Assembly (NCBI GenBank): GCA_036946405.1
Contig: JAQIJC010000001.1
Coordinates: 2,487,001-2,551,000, forward strand
Source of the DNA: Sphingomonas phyllosphaerae
GTDB taxonomy: Bacteria; Pseudomonadota; Alphaproteobacteria; Sphingomonadales; Sphingomonadaceae
Direction of reading: 5' to 3'
DNA: 64,000 nt
Numbering within the stretch: the stretch's first letter is position 1; every line of letters starts with the position of its first letter. Positions 25,061 to 33,031 of this stretch are shown piece by piece. The translations under genes were made by a program, and so were the position numbers. The notes beneath the pieces are model-generated. The model made no database searches. It worked only from the letters and a program-made list of their open reading frames with translations, and was not told where the DNA came from.

Positions 25061-28000
25061 ATGCGCGCCGCTTTGCCCCCGTTCGCCGACTTCGCTCCGC
25101 CGATTCGTGCGCAAAGCGCGCTGCGGCAGGCGATCACGGCCGCCTATCGCCGCAATGAGCCCGAATGCCTCGCGCCGCTGCTCGACGCAGCGACGCTCCC
25201 CGACGACGTTCGGGCGGCGACCGCGGCGACGGCGACCGCGCTCGTCACCGCGCTGCGCGCCAAGCACAAGGGAACAGGCGTCGAAGGCCTGGTCCAGGAA
25301 TATGCGCTGTCGAGCCAGGAGGGCGTGGCATTGATGTGTCTCGCCGAGGCGTTGCTGCGCATTCCGGACGTCGCGACGCGCGACGCCTTGATCCGCGACA
25401 AGATTTCCGGTGGCGACTGGCGAAGCCACGTCGGCGATGGACGCTCGCTGTTCGTCAACGCCGCGACGTGGGGGCTGGTCGTCACCGGAAAGCTGACGGG
25501 CAGCGTCAACGATAGCGGATTGAGCGCGGCGCTGACCCGGTTGATCGCGCGCGCCGGAGAGCCGGTCATTCGTCGCGGCGTCGACATGGCGATGCGGATG
25601 ATGGGCGAACAGTTCGTCACAGGCGAGACGATCGGCGAGGCGCTGAAGCGCGCGCGGCCGCTGGAGGCGCGCGGCTTCGGCTATAGCTACGACATGCTAG
25701 GCGAGGCCGCGACCACGGCAGCGGATGCCGATCGTTATTATCGCGATTACGAGACGGCCGTGAACGCGATCGGCGCGGCATCGGCGGGGCGAGGGATCTA
25801 CGAAGGCCCCGGCATCTCGATCAAGCTTTCCGCGCTCCACCCGCGGTACGTGCGGGCGCAGGCCGAGCGGGTGATGGGCGAATTGCTGCCGCGCGTGAAG
25901 GCGCTGGCCTTGCTCGCCAAAGGGCATGACATCGGCTTCAACATCGATGCCGAAGAGGCCGATCGGCTCGAGCTGTCGCTGGACCTGCTCGAAAGCCTCG
26001 CGACCGATCCCGATCTTGCCGGCTGGAACGGGCTCGGCTTCGTGGTGCAGGCCTATGGCAAGCGTTGCCCGTTCGTCATCGACTGGATCGTCGACCTCGC
26101 GCGGCGCGCGGGGCGGCGGATCATGGTCCGGCTGGTCAAGGGCGCCTATTGGGATGCGGAGATCAAGCGTGCGCAGGTCGACGGGCTTGCCGACTTCCCG
26201 GTCTATACGCGCAAGGTCCATACCGACGTCGCCTACACCGCCTGCGCGCGCAAGCTGCTGGCGGCGCGCGATGCGGTGTTCCCGCAATTCGCGACGCACA
26301 ATGCGCAGACGCTGAGTGCGATCTACCACCTCGCCGGTCCGGCCTTCACGATCGGCGACTACGAGTTCCAGTGCCTGCACGGCATGGGCGAGCCGCTGTA
26401 CGACGAAGTCGTGGGTGCGGCGAAGCTCGACCGGCCGTGCCGCATCTATGCGCCGGTCGGGACGTATGAGACGCTGCTGGCCTATCTCGTCCGACGGCTG
26501 CTCGAAAACGGCGCGAATTCGTCGTTCGTCAATCGCATCGCCGATCCCGACGTGGCGGTCGCGGATTTGGTCGCCGACCCGGTCGAGACGGTGCGCCGGA
26601 TGGCGGCGCCGGGGCAGAAGAACCCGCAGATCGCTTTGCCCCGCGAGCTTTACGGCGCGCGGCTCAATTCCGCGGGTCTCGACCTCAGCGACGAGACGGT
26701 GCTGGCGTCGCTGAGCGCGACGCTGACGGCAGAGGGGCCGTGGCAGGCCGGCGCGGTCGGGACCGGGCGGGCGGTGCTGAACCCGGCGGACGATCGCGAT
26801 CAGGTGGGCGTGGTGTGCGACATGTCGGTCGAACAGGCGCTCGACGCGGCGAAGAGTGCTGTCGGCGCTGCGGCAGGCTGGGCGGCACGCCTTCCTGCCG
26901 AGCGCGCCGCGACGCTCGACCGCGCTGCCGATACGATGCAGGCGCGGATGCCGCAGTTGCTGGCGCTGATCGTCCGCGAGGCGGGCAAGTCGCTGCCCAA
27001 TGCGATCGCCGAAGTGCGCGAGGCGATCGACTTCCTGCGTTATTATGCCGAACAGGCGCGCTCGACTCTGGGCACCGGGCACCGCGCGCTCGGGGTGGTG
27101 ACGTGCATCAGCCCGTGGAACTTCCCGCTCGCGATCTTCACCGGTCAGGTCGCGGCGGCGCTGGTCGCGGGCAACGCGGTGCTCGCCAAGCCCGCGGAGG
27201 AGACGCCGCTGATCGCCGCGCAGGGAGTCGCGATCCTGCACGAGGCCGGCGTGCCGCGCGACGTGCTGCACCTCGTCCCTGGCGACGGCGCGATCGGTGC
27301 GGCGCTGGTCGCGGCACCCGGGACGTCGGCCGTGATGTTCACCGGCTCGACCGAGGTCGCGCGGCTGATCCAGCGCGAACTGGCGACGCGGCTGCTTCCG
27401 GATGGCGCGCCGATCCCGTTCATCGCGGAAACCGGCGGGCAGAATGCGATGATCGTCGACTCGTCCGCGCTCGCCGAACAGGTGGTCGCTGACGTGATCG
27501 CCTCCGCGTTCGACAGCGCCGGGCAGCGCTGCTCGGCATTGCGGATCCTGTGCCTTCAGGAAGAGGTCGCGGATCGTACGCTGACGATGATCCGCGGCGC
27601 GCTCCACGAGCTGTCGATCGGCCGTACCGACCGGCTGGCGGTCGATATCGGTCCGGTGATCTCAGCGGAGGCGCAGGCGACGATCGAGGCGCATATCTCC
27701 AGGATGCGCGCGGCGGGGCATCGCGTCGAGCAGGTGGCGCTGTCGGGCGATATCGCGAACGGCACCTTCGTTCCGCCGACGATCATAGAGTTGAGTGACA
27801 TTGCGGAGCTGGAGCGCGAGATCTTCGGCCCGGTGCTTCATGTCGTCCGTTTCCGGCGCGCCGATCTGGACCGGCTGATCGACCGGATCAACGCCACCGG
27901 TTATGGCCTGACCTTCGGGCTGCACACCCGGCTCGACGAGACGATCGCGCATGTCACCAGCCGGGTGAAAGCGGGCAACCTCTATATCAACCGCAACGTC

Positions 28001-28678
28001 ATCGGTGCGGTCGTCGGCGTCCAGCCGTTCGGCGGCCGCGGGCTTTCCGGAACCGGCCCCAAGGCGGGCGGGCCGTTGTATCTGGGACGGCTCGTCGGCG
28101 GTGCGGCCCTGCCCCCCGCGGTCGTGTGCGACCATGCCGATCCGGCGGCGCGCGATCTGGCGATGCGGCTGGAAGAGCGCGGCGAGCACGCGGCGGCAGC
28201 GCGGGTGCGTGCGGCGATCGCGGCGTCGATGCTGGGCGCAGAGGTCGAGCTTGGCGGGCCGGTCGGCGAGCGCAACCTGTACGCGCTGCATCCGCGCGGG
28301 CGGGTGCTGGCACTGCCCGAGACGCGCGACGGCTTGCTGGAGCAATTGGGTGTCGCGCTGGCGACCGGCAACGACGTGGTGATCGGCGACGCCGACGATG
28401 TGCGCGATGCGCTGGCGTTGCTCCCGGAGACAGCGGCGGCGCGGGTGCGCGTCGCCGACGACTGGCGCAACGAGCCCGCATTCGCGGGTGCGTTGATCGA
28501 GGGCGATGCCGCACGGGTGGGAACGGCATTGGCGACGCTCGCGGCGCTGCCGGGGCCGATCGTGCTCCCGCAGGCGGCGAGCGCAGGCTATCGGCTCGAT
28601 TGGCTGGTCGAGGAAGTCTCGACGTCGATCAACACCACCGCCGCCGGCGGCAATGCCAGCCTGATGAGCCTGAATTGA
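25061..28678 (+). CDS. putA: bifunctional proline dehydrogenase / L-glutamate gamma-semialdehyde dehydrogenase
   Basis: A 1205-residue enzyme that oxidises proline to glutamate in two steps. The FAD-barrel proline dehydrogenase domain (~residues 150-470) shows GISIKLSALHPRY, RLVKGAYWDAEIKRAQ and CLHGMGEPLYDEVV. The aldehyde dehydrogenase domain (~530-1010) has ISPWNFPLAIFTG, FTGSTEVARL, the general-base E790 in ETGGQN and the nucleophile C824 in GQRCSAL. The last ~190 residues are a degenerate ALDH-like domain, as in long type-B PutA. No ribbon-helix-helix DNA-binding domain is present at the N-terminus, so control probably lies with the divergent Lrp-type regulator. Confidence 0.95.
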   Translation: MRAALPPFADFAPPIRAQSALRQAITAAYRRNEPECLAPLLDAATLPDDVRAATAATATALVTALRAKHKGTGVEGLVQEYALSSQEGVALMCLAEALLRIPDVATRDALIRDKISGGDWRSHVGDGRSLFVNAATWGLVVTGKLTGSVNDSGLSAALTRLIARAGEPVIRRGVDMAMRMMGEQFVTGETIGEALKRARPLEARGFGYSYDMLGEAATTAADADRYYRDYETAVNAIGAASAGRGIYEGPGISIKLSALHPRYVRAQAERVMGELLPRVKALALLAKGHDIGFNIDAEEADRLELSLDLLESLATDPDLAGWNGLGFVVQAYGKRCPFVIDWIVDLARRAGRRIMVRLVKGAYWDAEIKRAQVDGLADFPVYTRKVHTDVAYTACARKLLAARDAVFPQFATHNAQTLSAIYHLAGPAFTIGDYEFQCLHGMGEPLYDEVVGAAKLDRPCRIYAPVGTYETLLAYLVRRLLENGANSSFVNRIADPDVAVADLVADPVETVRRMAAPGQKNPQIALPRELYGARLNSAGLDLSDETVLASLSATLTAEGPWQAGAVGTGRAVLNPADDRDQVGVVCDMSVEQALDAAKSAVGAAAGWAARLPAERAATLDRAADTMQARMPQLLALIVREAGKSLPNAIAEVREAIDFLRYYAEQARSTLGTGHRALGVVTCISPWNFPLAIFTGQVAAALVAGNAVLAKPAEETPLIAAQGVAILHEAGVPRDVLHLVPGDGAIGAALVAAPGTSAVMFTGSTEVARLIQRELATRLLPDGAPIPFIAETGGQNAMIVDSSALAEQVVADVIASAFDSAGQRCSALRILCLQEEVADRTLTMIRGALHELSIGRTDRLAVDIGPVISAEAQATIEAHISRMRAAGHRVEQVALSGDIANGTFVPPTIIELSDIAELEREIFGPVLHVVRFRRADLDRLIDRINATGYGLTFGLHTRLDETIAHVTSRVKAGNLYINRNVIGAVVGVQPFGGRGLSGTGPKAGGPLYLGRLVGGAALPPAVVCDHADPAARDLAMRLEERGEHAAAARVRAAIAASMLGAEVELGGPVGERNLYALHPRGRVLALPETRDGLLEQLGVALATGNDVVIGDADDVRDALALLPETAAARVRVADDWRNEPAFAGALIEGDAARVGTALATLAALPGPIVLPQAASAGYRLDWLVEEVSTSINTTAAGGNASLMSLN

Positions 28679-28711
28679 CGTTGATGTGAGTAAAGCGGGC
28701 GCGTGCTGGCC

Positions 28712-28737
28712 GGAACGGCGTCGGTGGTGAGCCGTAT
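28712..28737 (+). promoter_or_regulatory. possible ECF (EcfG-like) promoter before nhaA
   Basis: GGAAC (28712-28716), 16 bases, then CGTAT (28733-28737) resembles the alphaproteobacterial general-stress promoter GGAAC-N16/17-CGTT with one mismatch. The implied start is ~20 bases before nhaA. Confidence 0.3.
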
Positions 28738-28764
28738 AGTCCCGACACATCATAGAGGGACTTG

Positions 28765-30165
28765 ATGGCGCTCACCCCGCGCCTTTCCGGGCAGGTTGCC
28801 GCCCGGGCGCATCATTCCGGTGCGGCACGCCTGCTGAAGCGCGCCGCGCCGTTCTTTGCGATCGGGGAGGTTTCGGGTGGTCCGCTGCTGATCGCCTCGC
28901 TGATCGCACTCGTCCTCGTCAATTCGCCATTGGGCGGCGGCTATGAGCACATCTGGGACACACCGTTGCGACTGAGCTACGGCGGGCAGTCGATCGCGCT
29001 GCCGCTGGCCGAATGGGTCAACGACGCGCTGATGCCGTTGTTCTTCCTCATCATCGGCACCGAAGTGAAGCGCGAGTTCAGCAAGGGGTCGCTCTCGTCG
29101 GTCAAGACCGCCGTCCTGCCGGTCGCCGGCGCGATCGGCGGGCTGATCGTCCCGATCGGTATCTATCTCGCGTTCAATCACGGGACGGACACGCAGCACG
29201 GCTGGGGTGTCGTCGCGGCAATGGACACGGCGTTCAGCCTTGCGATCGTGGCGATGTTCACCACCCGCCTGCCCCCGGCAGTACGCGCGGTGTTGCTGGC
29301 ATTTGCGGCGATCGACGATGTCTTCGGCCTGCTGGTGATCGCCTTCGCCTATACCGAAACGTTGCAGGCCAGCTACCTGCTGTTGGCGGCGGCGGGCTAT
29401 ATCGGCATCCTGCTTCTGCTACGGCTCGGATGGGTCGCGTCGGTGGCCTATGTACTGCTGGGCGGTGCGGTGTGGATCGGGGTGCTCGGGTCCGGCGTGC
29501 ACCCGACGATCGCAGGGGTCGCGATCGGCTTGCTGTTGCCGACCAGTTCGCGGCTGTCGGAGCAACGCTTCGTCGAGCGCGTGCAGCGTCCGGTCGACCG
29601 GCTGCGCCGTGCGCAACGCGTGGCGAGCACCGCCACCGACGACGAGACGGCCGAACGCGGGCGCGAGGAGGCGCAAAGTCAGCTCGGCTACATCCATGAA
29701 ATGGCGGCGGCGACCGACGAGCCTGCGGAACGGCTGGTTCGCATCCTGACGCCGTGGGTGTCGTACTTCGTCCTGCCGCTCTTCGCGCTGTCGAACGTCC
29801 GCATCCATCTGTCGGCCGACCTGATCGGCGACGCCCTGCGTTCGCCGCTGGCGCTGGGGATTGTCGTCGGGCTGGTGATCGGAAAGCCCGTGGGCTTCTT
29901 TGCGGCGACCTGGGCGGCCGCAGCGGTCGGAATCGGCAAGTTGCCGGAGGGCGTGACGTGGCGGATGATCGTCGGCATCGGCGGCGTTGCGGGGATCGGT
30001 TTCACGATCTCGCTGTTCATCGCCGAACTGGCCTTTGCCGGCGCGGAACGCACCGAGATCGCTGCATTGGCGATCCTGACCGCCTCGCTGATCGCCGGGC
30101 TGTTCGGCTACGTCATGTTGTGGAGCGCGGCGAGGCAGATTGACGGCCGGCAGACCGGCGGTTGA
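28765..30165 (+). CDS. nhaA: Na+/H+ antiporter NhaA
   Basis: A 466-residue inner-membrane antiporter that exports Na+ or Li+ for H+. The conserved acidic pair D184-D185 lies in AAIDDVFGLL, with another key Asp, D154, in AAMDTAFSLA. WVNDALMPLFFL and GTEVKRE are family signatures. A longer hydrophilic insert (~residues 270-320, many Arg, Glu and Gln) lies between the halves compared with E. coli NhaA (~390 residues). ATG at 28765 has AGAGGG upstream. A possible stress promoter lies at 28712. Confidence 0.93.
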   Translation: MALTPRLSGQVAARAHHSGAARLLKRAAPFFAIGEVSGGPLLIASLIALVLVNSPLGGGYEHIWDTPLRLSYGGQSIALPLAEWVNDALMPLFFLIIGTEVKREFSKGSLSSVKTAVLPVAGAIGGLIVPIGIYLAFNHGTDTQHGWGVVAAMDTAFSLAIVAMFTTRLPPAVRAVLLAFAAIDDVFGLLVIAFAYTETLQASYLLLAAAGYIGILLLLRLGWVASVAYVLLGGAVWIGVLGSGVHPTIAGVAIGLLLPTSSRLSEQRFVERVQRPVDRLRRAQRVASTATDDETAERGREEAQSQLGYIHEMAAATDEPAERLVRILTPWVSYFVLPLFALSNVRIHLSADLIGDALRSPLALGIVVGLVIGKPVGFFAATWAAAAVGIGKLPEGVTWRMIVGIGGVAGIGFTISLFIAELAFAGAERTEIAALAILTASLIAGLFGYVMLWSAARQIDGRQTGG

Positions 30166-30246
30166 TCGGCAGCAACGTAATAAAACGCGCCAACAACCGG
30201 GCATGACATTGTATCGCAATGCTTACTGATTTAGGTTGGGCACACC

Positions 30247-31737
30247 TTGGATCGTTCCCCGCTCGCCCCCCAGCCCGTCACGCCATATGTTGCGCCGCCC
30301 GAGATCGGCGCAGCGATCACTGCGTTCGCCGCCTCGCTGGACCCCGGTGACCCGTTCCTGGCCGCCGTGACCCACTCGATCACGCCGATGGTCGTCAGCG
30401 ATCCACGACTGCCCGACAATCCGCTGATCTTCGTCAACCATGCGTTCGAGGCGCTGACCGGCTTTACCGCCAGCGAGGTGATCGGCCGCAATTGCCGCTT
30501 CATGCAAGGGCCGCTGACCGAGGAAGCGGATATCCGGCGCTTGCGAGCGGCGATCGCGCGGCGCGAGCGGATCGATATCGACCTGCTCAACCACCGCCGC
30601 GACGGGACGCCGTTCTGGAACCGCTTGATGGTCGCGCCGGTCTTCGATCCGGCCGGCGAATTGCGCTATTTCGTCGCCACGCAACTCGATGTGACGATCG
30701 AACGCCATCGCCTGCGCCAGTTGCAAGAAGATCGCGACGCGCTGAACGCCGAAGTGGAACGTCGCGAGGCGGCGCTGGTGGAGCGTGAGGCGCGGCTGGC
30801 CATGGCGCTGAAGGCGGGCGGGCTCGGAACATGGTCGCTGGCGCTGCCCGATCTCCATCTGACGGTTTCCCCCGCCTATCTCGACATTTTCGGTCAGTCG
30901 GCCGGCGAGCCGTTCAGTTTCGCGGATTTCGAGCGGCGCCTGCATCCCGAGGATTATCAACGCGTCTGCGCAGCGTTGACCGAGACCGTCGAAAACGGTG
31001 CCTCGTACGACATCGAATATCGCGTGCTGACTCCGGCTGGCGAGCAACGCTGGGTCCATGCGCAGGGAGCGTTGCAACGTCGCGCGGATGGATCGCCCTT
31101 GGTCCTGTCCGGCTTTTCGTCGAACATCTCGGTGCGCAAGTTCGCGGAGGAGCATCGCGCGGTGCTCGCACGCGAACTGACGCACCGGGTCAAGAATACG
31201 CTCGCGACGGTCGGCGCGGTGGTCAGCCAGACGCTTCGTGATGCCGGCTCGTTGGACGAAGGACGGCGAGCGGTCGCGGGCCGGATCGCCAGCCTCGGCA
31301 CCGCGCATGAATTGCTGGTGCGTGATGAGGTCGAGGGAGCGGCGATCAGCGAGATCGTCGAGCGCGTGCTGGCACCGTTCATCGATTCCGGGGGCAGCCG
31401 CTTTTCGATCGAGGGGCCGTCGATCCGCCTGTCGCCCGAGATCACGCTGGCGCTGTCGATGGCCTTGCACGAGCTTGCGACCAACGCGATCAAATATGGT
31501 GCCTTGTCCGTTCCCGACGGATCGGTGCAGATCCGCTGGGCGCTGGCGGATTGCGCGGGGCAGCGGCGGTTTCGCTTTTCTTGGATCGAGCGCGACGGGC
31601 CGGTGGTCGAGCCGCCGACGCGAACCGGCTTCGGCACGCGGATGATCGAACGCGTGCTGGCCGGTCACGTCAGCGGCAAGGCGGCAATGAGCTATCCTCC
31701 ATCGGGTGCGCGGTTCGAGATCGAGGCGCCGGTCTGA
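30247..31737 (+). CDS. blue-light LOV-domain HWE-family histidine kinase
   Basis: A 496-residue soluble sensor kinase. Residues ~35-155 form a LOV domain with the photoactive Cys C83 in GRNCRFMQG (Leu is usual at the Met). A coiled linker (~155-185) and a PAS_3 domain (~190-300) follow, then the HWE kinase core: phospho-acceptor H313 in ELTHRVKN, N-box H408 in HELATNAIKYGAL, and W446-x-E448. Blue light should form a flavin-Cys adduct and change kinase activity. HWE kinases of sphingomonads feed general-stress or light signalling. The start is TTG at 30247, directly after an in-frame stop region. No response regulator is adjacent. Confidence 0.9.
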   Translation: MDRSPLAPQPVTPYVAPPEIGAAITAFAASLDPGDPFLAAVTHSITPMVVSDPRLPDNPLIFVNHAFEALTGFTASEVIGRNCRFMQGPLTEEADIRRLRAAIARRERIDIDLLNHRRDGTPFWNRLMVAPVFDPAGELRYFVATQLDVTIERHRLRQLQEDRDALNAEVERREAALVEREARLAMALKAGGLGTWSLALPDLHLTVSPAYLDIFGQSAGEPFSFADFERRLHPEDYQRVCAALTETVENGASYDIEYRVLTPAGEQRWVHAQGALQRRADGSPLVLSGFSSNISVRKFAEEHRAVLARELTHRVKNTLATVGAVVSQTLRDAGSLDEGRRAVAGRIASLGTAHELLVRDEVEGAAISEIVERVLAPFIDSGGSRFSIEGPSIRLSPEITLALSMALHELATNAIKYGALSVPDGSVQIRWALADCAGQRRFRFSWIERDGPVVEPPTRTGFGTRMIERVLAGHVSGKAAMSYPPSGARFEIEAPV

Positions 31738-31746
31738 TCGTCGGCG

Positions 31747-32214
31747 TCACTCCTCCGCTTTGCCGGCATCGTCGCAGCGGCTGGACGGGCGTGGCGTCTT
31801 GCGCTTCGGGGCGGTGGTCGCAAACTCCCTGGCATCCATCGCGCCCGAGCGATCGTGATCGGCATCGGCAAAGCGGGTGGTGGTCTTGATCGCCCATTCG
31901 TCGAACGACAATCGCCCGTCGCCGTTCGCATCGAGCTTGGCAAAAGCCTTGCGACGAGGAACGAGATATTCGTCGCGGGTGACCTTGCCGTCCCGATCCT
32001 TGTCGTAGCGGTCAAAGCGCTTCTGCTCGCGGTCCCGCGCCGGTGCTTCGGGGAGCGTGAGCGCTTGTGGATCGTCCACTACGGCATCGGCGGCCTGGCG
32101 CGCGGGGGCCGCCGGCACCGAGCGAGCATCGGGGCGCGCCGACCCGTCGAAGATCAGCCATCCCGCCCCGACCAGCGCCAGCGCTGCGACGCCGCCGACC
32201 AGATAACGCCACAT
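31747..32214 (-). CDS. membrane-anchored EF-hand calcium-binding protein
   Basis: A 155-residue protein with one N-terminal hydrophobic helix (residues ~5-22) that acts as anchor or uncleaved signal. Three complete EF-hand loops follow: 71-82 (D71, D73, D75, E82), 95-106 (D95, N97, D99, E106) and 119-130 (D119, D121, S123, E130). This should place calcium-binding hands in the periplasm. It is tail-to-tail with the LOV kinase, nine bases apart. The role is unknown. Confidence 0.85.
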   Translation of the reverse strand: MWRYLVGGVAALALVGAGWLIFDGSARPDARSVPAAPARQAADAVVDDPQALTLPEAPARDREQKRFDRYDKDRDGKVTRDEYLVPRRKAFAKLDANGDGRLSFDEWAIKTTTRFADADHDRSGAMDAREFATTAPKRKTPRPSSRCDDAGKAEE

Positions 32215-32283
32215 CTACCGTTGCCCCCCCCGTTTTGACCCACGCGCAGGCTAGCGCGCGCTCTAGCCGGGGCAAGATGGCGT

Positions 32284-32955
32284 TCAGCGGCCAGTGACCC
32301 GAAACCACAACAGGCGTGCCGCACGCGCAGGATGACCGCGGGGTTTGGAATAGCGCGCGAGGTCGAGGCGGGCGGATCGTGCCACCGCGCCGATCGCGCG
32401 CGCGGCGACCGGCCAGCGATGGGCGGCGGCCGTTGCAAAGGCGTCGCGTGCCATGTCGCGCGCCAGGGCGGCGGCTGTCGGCGCTTCGAGATGCCGCGAC
32501 AGATCGGCCAGCGCCCAACCCGTTCCCGACACGACGATCGCGGAATCGTCGCTTCCGACGATCGTCGCCATCGCCGCGAACATCCCACCGCCGCGATGCG
32601 TGCCATGAGCCTGTATCGCTTCCCGATCGAGCGTCGGTTCGAGCAGCGCCTCCCACCCCTCGACGAGATCGGCGAGGCGATGGCCGGGAACGTGCGGCAC
32701 GACGTCGCGTGCAAGTGCCTGAAGCACCGGTTCGGCGGGCGGCGGGGCGTTGTCCAGCGCCGATAACGCCTCGTGCCACCACGTCAGTCGCATCTGGCCG
32801 ACGATCGGCTCGCGCGTGGTGCGCAGGATCGCGGCCAGCCGATCGTCGAGCTGCCACAGCGCATCCAGCGCCGCGCGATGTGCGGGCGCGGCGTAGGTCA
32901 TCGCCAACGCTCGTTCCGGGTCGCCGACGCTCTGGGTCACTTGTCCATTAACCAT
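32284..32955 (-). CDS. squalene/phytoene synthase family protein, divergent
   Basis: A 223-residue protein. The region VGQMRLTWWHEALSALD and the following PVLQALARDV match the alpha-proteobacterial branch of the trans-isoprenyl head-to-head synthase family, the group that also includes mitochondrial NDUFAF6-like proteins. The Asp-rich DxxxD motifs needed for diphosphate ionisation are not evident, and the protein is shorter than true phytoene synthases (~300). It may be a non-catalytic assembly factor. It sits between the EF-hand gene and the TadG-like gene. Confidence 0.6.
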   Translation of the reverse strand: MVNGQVTQSVGDPERALAMTYAAPAHRAALDALWQLDDRLAAILRTTREPIVGQMRLTWWHEALSALDNAPPPAEPVLQALARDVVPHVPGHRLADLVEGWEALLEPTLDREAIQAHGTHRGGGMFAAMATIVGSDDSAIVVSGTGWALADLSRHLEAPTAAALARDMARDAFATAAAHRWPVAARAIGAVARSARLDLARYSKPRGHPARAARLLWFRVTGR

Positions 32956-33031
32956 CCCGCTTCAGCCATCCTTACCCGTTCCTGCCGCATGGCTTCGTGC
33001 CTCCGCCGATCGACCGTGACGAGATCTTCGC

